Assembly (NCBI GenBank): GCA_965247705.1
Contig: CBDFHV010000083.1
Coordinates: forward strand, 1 to 64,000
Reading direction: 5' to 3'
Source of the DNA: CBDFHV01 sp965247705
GTDB taxonomy: Bacteria; Pseudomonadota; Alphaproteobacteria; Rhodospirillales; CAMCUA01
DNA: 64,000 bases
The position numbers were made by a program, and so were the translations under genes. Below the pieces are notes generated by a model that was not told where the DNA came from, made no database searches, and saw only the letters and a list, made by a program, of their open reading frames with translations. The number at the start of each line of letters is the position of its first letter. Position 1 is the first letter of the stretch. Shown here piece by piece: positions 8,153 to 16,053 of the stretch.

Positions 8153-9025
8153 TCAGGCAGCCGATCGTCGCGCGGTTGGCGACCACAGCACTGGCGCCAA
8201 CGACAGCGGCTGGCCGACCCTTGCCCGCTCGGTCTCCGGCAGGATGTCCATGGCCGGCCACAGGCCGGTTTGCAGGGTACGGGCGTAGGCTTCGGGGAGC
8301 CCCCTGCGCGCCATCGATTGGGCGGCGGCCGCGTGGTCATAGTCCAGGGGGTGATTGGCGACCAGGACCCCTTCGGGCGTCGGAGTCAACAGGGAAAACC
8401 AGCCGCGCGGAGTCCCATCGTTGGCGGGCAGGCCGATGGCGCCCGCGTTGTGCCACAGGCGGCCGCTTGGGGTGACGGTGAAGGGCAGTCCGCAGTGACC
8501 GGCCAATACCCCGTCGGCGCCCAGGCGATCCAGTTCCGCCTCCTTGACCGCGTCGTCCGTCGAGGCAAACACGAATCGGCTGATGTCCGTCGCACCGCCA
8601 TGAATGGCAACCAGCGCGCGGCCCCCCAGGACCAGCCGCACCCGTCGAGGCAGGCTTCGCATCCACGCCTTGGCCTCGCCGTCGACGGCCTGTCGGCAGT
8701 AAGCGAACCAGGCGGCGGACAGGTCGTCGCAGACCGTACCTTCGGCGAACCCGCAGCCGCAGTCCTCGGCGTCGAAGCCCAGGGACTCCTCGCAATTGCC
8801 CATCACCACCGCGACGCCCCAGTCCCGTATGAGGTCCACCGTGGCTTGCGGATCGGCGCCATAGGCGATGACGTCGCCGGTACACAGGATCCGGTCGGTT
8901 GGAATGCGTCGGGACGCGGCCGCACGGCGCAGGGCCGTGGTGGCCTGGAGATTGCCATAGGGTCCGCCGAAAACCAGCAGCGCCTTGTCGACCGAATCAA
9001 GGACGATTTCGTGCTCGTCGACCAT
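8153..9025 (-). CDS. Calcineurin-like metallophosphoesterase
   Basis: A 290-aa predicted phosphoesterase with the superfamily's metal-binding order: a variant first block FGGPYGNLQA (normally GDxHGN), GDVIAYGADP, GNCEES, ALVAIHGG and VLAGHCGLPF. The first block has lost the usual Asp and His, while the later ligands remain, so activity may be altered. A Cys cluster (EDCGCGFAEGTVCDD) follows the GNCE block. The ATG at 9025 is chosen because it clears the preceding radical SAM gene; an ATG at 9097 would overlap it by 37 bp. The pair suggests a shared pathway of unknown product. Confidence 0.8.
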   Translation of the reverse strand: MVDEHEIVLDSVDKALLVFGGPYGNLQATTALRRAAASRRIPTDRILCTGDVIAYGADPQATVDLIRDWGVAVVMGNCEESLGFDAEDCGCGFAEGTVCDDLSAAWFAYCRQAVDGEAKAWMRSLPRRVRLVLGGRALVAIHGGATDISRFVFASTDDAVKEAELDRLGADGVLAGHCGLPFTVTPSGRLWHNAGAIGLPANDGTPRGWFSLLTPTPEGVLVANHPLDYDHAAAAQSMARRGLPEAYARTLQTGLWPAMDILPETERARVGQPLSLAPVLWSPTARRSAA

Positions 9026-9060
9026 GGCCAGGCGTTCCTTGTCCGCCTCGGCGGCACCCC

Positions 9061-10017
9061 TCACGAGGGGCTGCAGGATGCCCCGCCGAGGACGCAAAAT
9101 CGAGCGCAGTGGGGATGGTTGAGCTTCACCTCGCCCATCGCGCCGGCCAGGGAAGGTCCCATCTCGAAGGCGGTTTCGTAGGGCAGCAAGGTGCAGGGCG
9201 CCACCACCGGGCCGTCGGCGCCCTTACGCTTGATCACCATGCGGGACGAGGCGCACATCAAGCTGTCGGGGGAGACGTCAAGGATATCCCAGCAGGCCGT
9301 GGTGATCTCCGGCACGTCCCGGTGCGCATCCATCTCCGGAAACAGTACCAGGGCCGCCGGATTGCGGGCATCGACCGGAAGGCCGATCTCGGCGAACAGG
9401 CGGCCATAGCCGGCGCGCAGGCTGTCCTCGGGCTCGTCCCACAGGGTGCGCCCGGCGACCGCGGTGTGAATCCCATGTTCCGCCAGCCAGCGGAGGCCCT
9501 GGATCGTCGGCGCCCAGGTGCCCTTGCCGCGTACCGATTCGTGGCGGTCGAGCGTGTAGTGGTCCACCGACACCCGCAGTGTCAGCCGATCGCCGTGGCG
9601 CCGATGGATATCGAGAAGCGCCGCGCGCTTGTTCCATAGGGGCTTCATCCCATTGGTCAGCACCAGGGCCGAGATGCCCCGGTCCAGGGTGTCCCCCAGC
9701 ATGGCGGGAAAGTGGGGGTTCATGAACGGCTCGCCGCCCGTAAAGCCGATCTCGATCACCGGCAGTTTCTCGCCGGCGATCTCGTCCAGGTAGGTCGCCA
9801 CCTCGTCGCGGGTCAGGTAGGCGAGCCGGTCATTGCGCGGGCTGGATTCGATGTAGCAGTTATGGCAGGTGATGTTGCACAGGGTGCCGGTATTGAACCA
9901 CACGGTCGAGAGGGCCGTCATGGCCACATGGGCCCGCGCCTCGCCGCGGGCGGTGTGGTCCGGATCCTGGAACTTCCGCGGATCCAGGGGTCGAATGTTG
10001 GAACTGCCATCGGGCAT
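9061..10017 (-). CDS. Radical SAM protein
   Basis: A 318-aa radical SAM enzyme with the 4Fe-4S triad CNITCHNC (Cys 47, 51 and 54, CX3CX2C), the SAM-binding IGFTGGEPFMNP (GGE motif), and later barrel strands ALVLTNG and LTLRVSVDH. The C-terminal third has five Cys (TTACWDIL, LMCASS, VAPCTLLP, and a pair in HCARFCVLGGASC) that could hold an auxiliary cluster, as in SPASM/twitch proteins. The ATG at 10017 precedes MPDGSS; the longer frame adds 24 residues of unlikely sequence. It is first in an operon with the metallophosphoesterase and lipoprotein. No substrate can be named. Confidence 0.88.
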   Translation of the reverse strand: MPDGSSNIRPLDPRKFQDPDHTARGEARAHVAMTALSTVWFNTGTLCNITCHNCYIESSPRNDRLAYLTRDEVATYLDEIAGEKLPVIEIGFTGGEPFMNPHFPAMLGDTLDRGISALVLTNGMKPLWNKRAALLDIHRRHGDRLTLRVSVDHYTLDRHESVRGKGTWAPTIQGLRWLAEHGIHTAVAGRTLWDEPEDSLRAGYGRLFAEIGLPVDARNPAALVLFPEMDAHRDVPEITTACWDILDVSPDSLMCASSRMVIKRKGADGPVVAPCTLLPYETAFEMGPSLAGAMGEVKLNHPHCARFCVLGGASCSPS

Positions 10018-10150
10018 GGGCGATCCGGTCTCCGAAATGCTTCTCAGCACATGGGGAGTCTGTCTAGCGGTGGCAACACGCCTGGCCAAGTCACGTTTGC
10101 GCGTGCCGGCACAACCGAAGGGCCGCGAATTCCATTGATAACGTCGTCAC

Positions 10151-10179
10151 TTGCGCCGATTCTGCCCATGCCCTATACC
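10151..10179 (+). promoter_or_regulatory. sigma70-like promoter for tRNA-Gly
   Basis: TTGCGC (10151-10156) and TATACC (10174-10179) are separated by exactly 17 bp. Initiation would be near 10186, about 13 bp before the mature tRNA 5' end, which is usual for tRNA genes. Confidence 0.6.
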
Positions 10180-10198
10180 CCTTTTGGATATGATGTGG

Positions 10199-10272
10199 GC
10201 GGGCGTGGTTCAATGGTAGAACGAGAGCTTCCCAAGCTTTAAGTGGGGGTTCGATTCCCCTCGCCCGCTCCA
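10199..10272 (+). tRNA. tRNA-Gly(CCC)
   Basis: A cloverleaf can be drawn by eye. The acceptor stem GCGGGCG pairs with CGCCCGC at 10262-10268. The D arm contains GTTCAATGGTAGAAC. The anticodon loop TTCCCAA gives CCC. The T arm is GGGGGTTCGATTCCCC. The discriminator is T at 10269 and CCA is encoded at 10270-10272. It reads GGG codons. Confidence 0.95.
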
Positions 10273-10351
10273 TCCGCCCCTGGGGAGCGGCGGCCTGAGG
10301 GGTGAATCGAGCATGAGCAGCCTGCGGGTCAATTCAAGGGAAGTCACAACC

Positions 10352-11407
10352 ATGATTTCGCCCTATCGCTTATTGGCCGTGGCCATCGTCTGCGCCTTGC
10401 CGTGGACCGCCCAGGCGCAGCAGCGACAAGGAGCCTATCTAAACCTGGGCGGCGGCGTCAGCCTGGCCCACGATTCCGACTTCGACGGCACCGGCATCGC
10501 GACGTCGTCCGATTTCGATCCCGGCTTTGCCGTCAACGTCGGACTGGGCTACGCCTACGGCAATGGGGTCCGGGTCGAGTTGGACTTCGGATATGCCAAT
10601 CCCTCCGTAGGCGAGATCGACGGTGCCGCGTCGCCCGAGGGTGACGCGAGCGCCACGAGCTTCATGCTCAACGGCTATTACGACTTCATCAACGAGAGCC
10701 AATTTACGCCCTATCTGGGCGCCGGCATCGGTACGGCCATTGTCGATTTCGACGGCGTGCGGCCCATCGGCGGCTCGCAGATCGACGACGACGATACGGT
10801 CTTCGCCTATCAAGCCATCGCCGGCATCGCCTACCGGGCCAACGACCACATCGACCAGTTCACCGAATACCGCTACCTGGGCACAACGGATTCGAGCCTC
10901 AGCACCGTAGCGGGGGCGTCGGTGGATTCGGAATACCGCGATCACCGCTTCCTGATCGGCTTGCGCTGGTTCATCAACCCGCCCAAGAAAGCGCCAATGT
11001 CCAAACCGGCGGCGTCGCCGCCACCACCACCCCCACCGCCGCCACCACCACCGCCACCGGCCCCGAAAGCGGAGATCCCGCGCAACTACCTGGTCTTCTT
11101 CGACTGGGATCGGTCGGACCTGCGGGCGGACGCGCAGGCGATCGTCCGGGAAGCCGCCGAGAACGCCATCAAGGGCGGTATCTCGCGGATCGAGGCCACG
11201 GGCCACGCCGACCGTTCCGGTTCTAATGCCTACAATCTAGCGCTTTCGCAGCGCCGGGCGCAGTCGGTGATGAGCGAGCTGGTACGCCTTGGCATTCCGG
11301 CGGGCAACATCGTCATCTCCTGGAAGGGCGAGACCGAGCCCCTGGTGCCCACGCCGGACGGCGTGCGCGAACCGCAGAACCGCCGGGTGGAAATCATTCT
11401 CAAGTAG
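10352..11407 (+). CDS. OmpA-family outer-membrane protein with long polyproline linker
   Basis: A 351-aa secreted protein. It has a signal peptide cleaved after AQA (about residue 22), an N-terminal eight-stranded beta-barrel of the OmpA-like porin type ending FLIGLRWFI, a linker with an uninterrupted run of 14 prolines, and a C-terminal OmpA peptidoglycan-binding domain (residues about 235-350: VFFDWDRSDL, TGHADRSGSNAYN, LSQRRAQSV, ENRRVEI-like end). It tethers the outer membrane to the cell wall. The ATG at 10352 starts the signal peptide; the in-frame ATG at 10313 would put extra residues before it. It stands alone between tRNA-Gly and the F420 operon. Confidence 0.9.
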   Translation: MISPYRLLAVAIVCALPWTAQAQQRQGAYLNLGGGVSLAHDSDFDGTGIATSSDFDPGFAVNVGLGYAYGNGVRVELDFGYANPSVGEIDGAASPEGDASATSFMLNGYYDFINESQFTPYLGAGIGTAIVDFDGVRPIGGSQIDDDDTVFAYQAIAGIAYRANDHIDQFTEYRYLGTTDSSLSTVAGASVDSEYRDHRFLIGLRWFINPPKKAPMSKPAASPPPPPPPPPPPPPPAPKAEIPRNYLVFFDWDRSDLRADAQAIVREAAENAIKGGISRIEATGHADRSGSNAYNLALSQRRAQSVMSELVRLGIPAGNIVISWKGETEPLVPTPDGVREPQNRRVEIILK

Positions 11408-11544
11408 GGGTGATGCCAGCGGCGCACGGAACGGTCGGTACGACGGCGAATTCGCGGCGACAGCCGCGATAGTCCGACGCCGCGAACCCGCGGGAAGTCA
11501 CCGCCCATGTCGATGCTCCTCGCGGACGAAACAGGTCCCGCCCC

Positions 11545-12306
11545 ATGAGCGACGACGTTCGGCTGGTGCCCCTGGTCGGTGTGCCCGATATCGAACCGGG
11601 CGACGACCTGGCGGCGCTCGTTGTTGCTGCCTTGGCGGCCACGGACATGGCCTTGTGCCCCGGCGACATCCTGGCCATCGCCCAGAAAGCGGTCTCCAAG
11701 GCCGAGGACCGCTTCGTCGATCTGCGGTCCGTGACAGTCTCGAAGGAAGCGCGGACCCTGGCCGGCGACACGGCAAAGGATGCGCGCCTGGTGGAACTGA
11801 TCCTGCGGCAATCGCGCCGGGTGCTGCGTCATCGTCCGGGGCTTGTCATCGTCGAGCATCGCCTCGGCATGGTGCTGGCCAACGCCGGCATCGATCGCTC
11901 CAACGTACACGCCGACCCCGAGGTCGTGTTGCTGCTGCCCGAGGACCCGGATGCCTCGGCGGCCCGCTTGCGGACGACCCTGGAGCGGGCGACGGGGGTG
12001 GCCCCCGGCATTGTCGTCACCGATAGCGTGGGCCGGGCCTGGCGCGAAGGGATCGTCGGCATCGCCATCGGCGTCGCCGGCATGCCGGCGGTGATCGACC
12101 AGCGCGCCCGGCTCGACCGATATGGCCGCCCGCTGGCGGTGACCCAAACCGCCTTCGCCGACGAGGTTGCGGCGGCGGCATCCCTTCTTCAGGGCGCGGC
12201 GGATGAAGGGCGGCCGTTTGTGCTGGTCCGCGGACTGGCGCCGGATGCTCCCGCCCAGACGGCGGCTCACCTGATGCGCCCCGAGGACAAGGACCTGTTT
12301 CGGTGA
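11545..12306 (+). CDS. cofE: Coenzyme F420-0:L-glutamate ligase
   Basis: Adds glutamate residues to F420-0 using GTP. The 253-aa protein matches CofE: VPLVGVPDIEPGDDL at the N-terminus, PGDILAIAQKAVSKAE, VIVEHRLGMVLANAGID (conserved in the family), and IVVTDSVGRAWREGIVGIAIGVAG. It lacks the C-terminal nitroreductase domain found in actinobacterial FbiB, so it is the archaeal/proteobacterial single-domain form. Its stop overlaps the cofD GTG by 4 bp. First gene of cofE-cofD-cofC. Confidence 0.93.
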   Translation: MSDDVRLVPLVGVPDIEPGDDLAALVVAALAATDMALCPGDILAIAQKAVSKAEDRFVDLRSVTVSKEARTLAGDTAKDARLVELILRQSRRVLRHRPGLVIVEHRLGMVLANAGIDRSNVHADPEVVLLLPEDPDASAARLRTTLERATGVAPGIVVTDSVGRAWREGIVGIAIGVAGMPAVIDQRARLDRYGRPLAVTQTAFADEVAAAASLLQGAADEGRPFVLVRGLAPDAPAQTAAHLMRPEDKDLFR

Positions 12307-13262
12307 GCCGGACACGCACGCGCGTGCTGGCGCTTTCCGGCGGCATCGGCGGCGCCAAGCTGGTCCTCGGGCTGTCGCGGGTCCTGCCCGACCCCGGAAC
12401 CTTGCTGGTGGTGGCCAATCCGGGGGACGACTTCGAGCATCTGGGGCTCACCATCTGCCCCGACCTGGACACCTTGGTCTACACTCTTTCCGGCCTCGCC
12501 GATCCGGCGCGGGGCTGGGGCCGCCGGGACGAGACCTGGACTTTCATGGCGGCGCTCGAGACCCTGGGCGGCGAGACCTGGTTCCAGTTGGGCGACGGGG
12601 ACCTGGCCCTGCACGTGGAACGGACCCGGCGTCTGGGCGCCGGGGATCGCTTGAGCGCCATCACCGACGACCTGTGCCGCCGCTTAGGCGTCGGCCCGCG
12701 TATTGTCCCCGCCTGCGACCAGCCCCTGCGGACGGTGGTCGATACGGCGGATGGCGCCCTGCCCTTCCAGCACTATTTCGTCCGCGACCGCTGCGCGCCG
12801 GTCGTACGGGGCTTCCGGTACGAAGGCGCCGTCGAGGCCCGGCCCGGCCCGGGGATCCTGGAAGCCCTCGCCGACCCGGCATTGAAAGCGGTGGTGCTTT
12901 GCCCCTCCAACCCCTTCATCAGTATCGATCCCATCCTCGCGGTGCCGGGACTGCGGCAGGCCCTGGCGGAGGCCGAAGCGCCGGTGGTTGCCGTTTCGCC
13001 GGTGGTCGGCGGGCGGGCGATCAAGGGGCCGCTGGCCAAGATGCTGGCCGAATTGGGACGGCCGGTGTCCGCGTCCGCCATCTGGCGGCACTACGGCGGC
13101 CTGATCGACGGCATCGTTCTCGACCAGGCGGACAAGGCCCTGGCCGGGGAGGCCGAAGGTGACGGCCTTCGGGTTCTGGTAACCGGAACGGTGATGGGCA
13201 ACCTCGCCGACAAGGACCGTCTCGCCGGGGCGGTCCTGGCCTTCGCCGACAGCCTGCGCTGA
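12303..13262 (+). CDS. cofD: 2-phospho-L-lactate transferase
   Basis: Transfers the phospholactyl or phosphoenolpyruvyl group from its GDP-activated form to FO, giving (dehydro-)F420-0. The 319-aa product is full length for CofD/FbiA: ALSGGIGGAKLVLGLSRVL at the N-terminus, VVANPGDDFEHLGLTICPDLDT, ETWFQLGDGDLALHVERT, and CPSNPFISIDPILAVPG with VVAVSPVVGGRAIKGP. The GTG start overlaps cofE. cofC follows 3 bp downstream. Confidence 0.95.
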   Translation: MSRTRTRVLALSGGIGGAKLVLGLSRVLPDPGTLLVVANPGDDFEHLGLTICPDLDTLVYTLSGLADPARGWGRRDETWTFMAALETLGGETWFQLGDGDLALHVERTRRLGAGDRLSAITDDLCRRLGVGPRIVPACDQPLRTVVDTADGALPFQHYFVRDRCAPVVRGFRYEGAVEARPGPGILEALADPALKAVVLCPSNPFISIDPILAVPGLRQALAEAEAPVVAVSPVVGGRAIKGPLAKMLAELGRPVSASAIWRHYGGLIDGIVLDQADKALAGEAEGDGLRVLVTGTVMGNLADKDRLAGAVLAFADSLR

Positions 13263-13265
13263 GCC

Positions 13266-13907
13266 ATGTGGGCGGTGGTCCCGGTCAAGTCCTTCGAAGG
13301 CGCCAAGACACGCCTGCGGACGGTCCTCGACGAAGCGGCACGGCGCGCCTTGGCCGAGGCCATGCTGGAGGACGTGTTGGCGGCTCTCACGGGGGCGCCA
13401 GGTCTGGCTGGGTTCGCCATCGTCACGGTCGATCCAACCGTTGCCGCCTTGGCCCGTCATCACGGGGCGCGGGTCATGACCGAACCCCGGCCAGACGGCC
13501 AGTCGACGGCGGTGGCCTTCGCCGCCGACCTTCTGGCCCGGGAAGGCGTCCCGGGGATGCTGACCCTGCCGGGGGACGTGCCCCTGGTGACGGCGACGGA
13601 CGTGGCGGCGGTGTTGGCCGCCCACGGCCCGGCACCGTCGGTGACCATGGTCGCCGCCGACGGCGCCGGCGGGACCAATGCCCTGGCCTGCTCGCCGCTG
13701 GACCTGATGGGCTTCCATTTCGGCGAGGACAGCCTTTCCCGGCACATCACGGAGGCTCGGCGCCAAGGCGTCGAACCCCGATTGGTGCCATGCCCCAACA
13801 TCGCCTTGGACCTGGACCGGCCCGACGACATTACCGCCTTTCTGGCCCAGCCCTCGGCGGGCCGCACCCGCGCCGTCCTCGACGCCCGGCTCAGAACAGG
13901 GTCGTGA
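13266..13907 (+). CDS. cofC: 2-phospho-L-lactate (or PEP) guanylyltransferase
   Basis: Activates 2-phospholactate or phosphoenolpyruvate with GTP for CofD. The 213-aa product has the CofC N-terminus AVVPVKSFEGAKTRLRTVL, the family block MLTLPGDVPLVTATDV (metal/nucleotide site), and GGTNALACSPLDLMGFHFGEDSLSRH. Last gene of the F420 operon; FO synthase (CofG/H or FbiC) is not in the window and must be elsewhere if the cofactor is made. Confidence 0.93.
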   Translation: MWAVVPVKSFEGAKTRLRTVLDEAARRALAEAMLEDVLAALTGAPGLAGFAIVTVDPTVAALARHHGARVMTEPRPDGQSTAVAFAADLLAREGVPGMLTLPGDVPLVTATDVAAVLAAHGPAPSVTMVAADGAGGTNALACSPLDLMGFHFGEDSLSRHITEARRQGVEPRLVPCPNIALDLDRPDDITAFLAQPSAGRTRAVLDARLRTGS

Positions 13908-13935
13908 TACGGGTTCCGGATGAACCGATTTTGGT

Positions 13936-14937
13936 TCAAGCCGGGCCGAGCGGTGGCCGGGGCGTGTGGCGCAGCTCCTTGAGTTCGAACGGATCGGCGA
14001 GGATGTCGGCCATGGCGGCGCCGGCCAAATAGACCTTCTTGCGCACCCCGTGGACCATGGGCGGCGCGCCGCAGAGGAAGACCCGCCAGCCCGAAATATC
14101 CCCGTGGTCGGCCAGGGCGGCCGCGTCGGCGCGGCCGGCTCGAACCCCTTCCTTCGGCGGCTCTCCGGAGACACACGGGATATAGGTTACGTTTTCGTGG
14201 GTCTCCACCAGGTCGCGCAGCATCGCCGCCAGATAGAGGCCGTCGGCGGTATTGCTGCCGTGATAGAGATGGATGGGCCCCCGATGCCCGTCGGCGAGGG
14301 CGTCCCGGAGAACCCCCAACAGGGGCGCCAGGCCCGTACCGGTGCCGATCATCAGGAGCGGCTGGTCCGGCCGACCCGGCATGTAGAAGCAGGTGCCGTT
14401 GGGCCCCTGGAAGTCGATCCCCTCGCCAGGCTTCAACCCGTCGCGGATCCAGCCACTCATCTGGCCGCCTCCGAGGCACTTCACGTGGATCTCCAACTCG
14501 TCGTCCAGACGCGGCACGCTGGCCAGGGAGTAGCTCCGCACCAGGCCGTTGCGGCGCAGATTGATAAACTGGCCCGCCCGGTAATAGAGCGGCGTCGCCG
14601 GCCGCAGGCGAACCCGGGTGACGGTGGGCGCCAGGGACTCCACCGCCGTCACCTCGGCGCGCCCGTAAAGGGCCGCCTCGTCGGGCCGGACGAGGGTCAA
14701 GTCGTCCTCCGGCAGGCCGCGGCAGGGAAGCATGAAGCCGAGTTCGATCTGGGTCGGCTTCAGCCCCTCCTGGGCGGCCGGCGGCACGGTGCCTTCCGTT
14801 GCCTGCATCAGGCAGGTGAAACAGACTCCCGAACGGCACGAATAGGGGATCTCCACGCCCTGTCGCAGCAGGGCGTCGAGGACCGTCTCGCCGGCCTGGA
14901 TCTCATGGTCGGCACCGTCGATACGGACGATGGGCAA
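13936..14937 (-). CDS. 2Fe-2S ferredoxin/flavin NAD(P)H oxidoreductase
   Basis: A 333-aa electron-transfer protein. Residues 1-90 are a plant-type 2Fe-2S ferredoxin domain with Cys 34, 39, 42 and 72 (CX4CX2CX29C). An FNR-like FAD domain follows with RSYSLASVP, then an NAD(P) domain with MIGTGTGLAPLLGVL and FLCGAPPMV. The order ferredoxin-FAD-NAD is that of oxygenase reductases such as phenol hydroxylase and methane monooxygenase components. No oxygenase lies nearby; instead it is 15 bp downstream of a truncated hemoglobin gene, and the two probably form an operon. A role as hemoglobin reductase is inference. Confidence 0.88.
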   Translation of the reverse strand: MPIVRIDGADHEIQAGETVLDALLRQGVEIPYSCRSGVCFTCLMQATEGTVPPAAQEGLKPTQIELGFMLPCRGLPEDDLTLVRPDEAALYGRAEVTAVESLAPTVTRVRLRPATPLYYRAGQFINLRRNGLVRSYSLASVPRLDDELEIHVKCLGGGQMSGWIRDGLKPGEGIDFQGPNGTCFYMPGRPDQPLLMIGTGTGLAPLLGVLRDALADGHRGPIHLYHGSNTADGLYLAAMLRDLVETHENVTYIPCVSGEPPKEGVRAGRADAAALADHGDISGWRVFLCGAPPMVHGVRKKVYLAGAAMADILADPFELKELRHTPRPPLGPA

Positions 14938-14952
14938 CGCTTGGCGGGTCCT

Positions 14953-15339
14953 CTATCTGTTCAAGACGTCGTCCCGGGTGCTGCCGGCGATAGCCATGAC
15001 CTCGTCGATGAGGTCGCCACCGACCCCAAGCTCGCTCAAGGTATCCTGCAGGTGACCGGCGACGGCATCGAAGTGGCTGTCGTTCCGCCCCCGGTCGACA
15101 AGGTGCTTGTGGGCGGTGCGCATGTCCTTGCCGGTGTAGCCGTGGGGTCCGCCGAACACCATGGTCAGAAAGGATTTCTGCTTTGCCCGCTGGGCATCCA
15201 TATCGGTGTCGTCGAAGATATGGCTGATGTGGTCGTCGGTAAGGACCTTGCGATAAAACAGGTCCACGGCGGCCTCCACGGCGGGCTCGCCGCCGATGCA
15301 ATCGAACAGGGTTTGGGTCGTCTGCATGGTCTGGGTCAT
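14953..15339 (-). CDS. Group 1 truncated hemoglobin
   Basis: A 128-aa two-over-two globin of the trHbN/GlbN type. LFDCIGGEPAVEAAVDLFYRKV carries the B10 Tyr (about residue 29). FLTMVFGGPHGYTGKDMRTAHKHL carries the glycine turn before the F helix and the proximal His (about 77). Group 1 members often detoxify nitric oxide by dioxygenation and need an electron donor, which the adjacent ferredoxin-type reductase could supply. The ATG at 15339 gives the usual length; the frame continues upstream to 15378 without similarity. Confidence 0.92.
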   Translation of the reverse strand: MTQTMQTTQTLFDCIGGEPAVEAAVDLFYRKVLTDDHISHIFDDTDMDAQRAKQKSFLTMVFGGPHGYTGKDMRTAHKHLVDRGRNDSHFDAVAGHLQDTLSELGVGGDLIDEVMAIAGSTRDDVLNR

Positions 15340-15444
15340 GGTCCGGCTCCCGTATACCGATCGTTGAGAGGTCGGCACCCTATGAGGGCGATTACCGCCA
15401 CGTAACTATACGGGGGGAGAGGTCGAGCGTGATTCAGCGACGGA

Positions 15445-16053
15445 CTATTGGCGACGGGCCTCGAACTCGATAATCAAGTTCACATCGTCGCCGACCCAGC
15501 CGTTCTTGACGGCGTACATCATGCCGTATGCGCTGCGTTTGAAACTGCCCCGCGCCGAGATGCCGACCACGTGGGGCTTGCCGCCGAAGGTGCTGCCGAT
15601 GGGATATTCGGCCGCCTTGTTCAAGGTCACCTCAATGGTGACCGGATGGGTCTGGCCGAGCAAGGCCAGTTGACCCGTTACCTTGCCCACCCGTTCGCTT
15701 ATGGCATCGCCGCCGTCGGCGGTGAAAACCAATTCCGAGAACTCTTTGCTGTTCAGAAAATCGGGACTGCGAAGGTGCTCGTCCCGCTTGCGGTGGTTGG
15801 TAAAAACGCTGTCGGTCTTGATGACGATCCGAATGTCCGACAGGGTCCGGGCCTTTTCGTCGTAGGCGAAGCTGCCTTCCGCCTTCCGGAACATGCCGAG
15901 CACGCTGCCGTACCCGAGGTGATCGACGAGGAACCCGACGCTGAAGTGCTCGGGATCGATCTTGTAGCGCGCCGACTCGGCAACCGCCGGCGTGGCGGCG
16001 AGGAGAAGACCCAGTGCAATGGCGACGCGGAGGGGGGAATGGGACAGTTTCAT
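15445..16053 (-). CDS. Secreted YceI-family lipid-binding protein
   Basis: A 202-aa protein with a Sec signal peptide (cleavage after AVAES region, about residue 25) and one YceI lipocalin-like domain: YKIDPEHFSVGFLVDHLGY, MFRKAEGSFAYDE, TDSVFTNHRKRDEHLRS, and LTLLG-type strand TGQLALLGQTHPVTIEV. Family members bind polyisoprenoids or quinones in the periplasm. It overlaps the upstream phosphatidyltransferase stop by 4 bp, so the two are co-transcribed. Confidence 0.9.
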   Translation of the reverse strand: MKLSHSPLRVAIALGLLLAATPAVAESARYKIDPEHFSVGFLVDHLGYGSVLGMFRKAEGSFAYDEKARTLSDIRIVIKTDSVFTNHRKRDEHLRSPDFLNSKEFSELVFTADGGDAISERVGKVTGQLALLGQTHPVTIEVTLNKAAEYPIGSTFGGKPHVVGISARGSFKRSAYGMMYAVKNGWVGDDVNLIIEFEARRQ

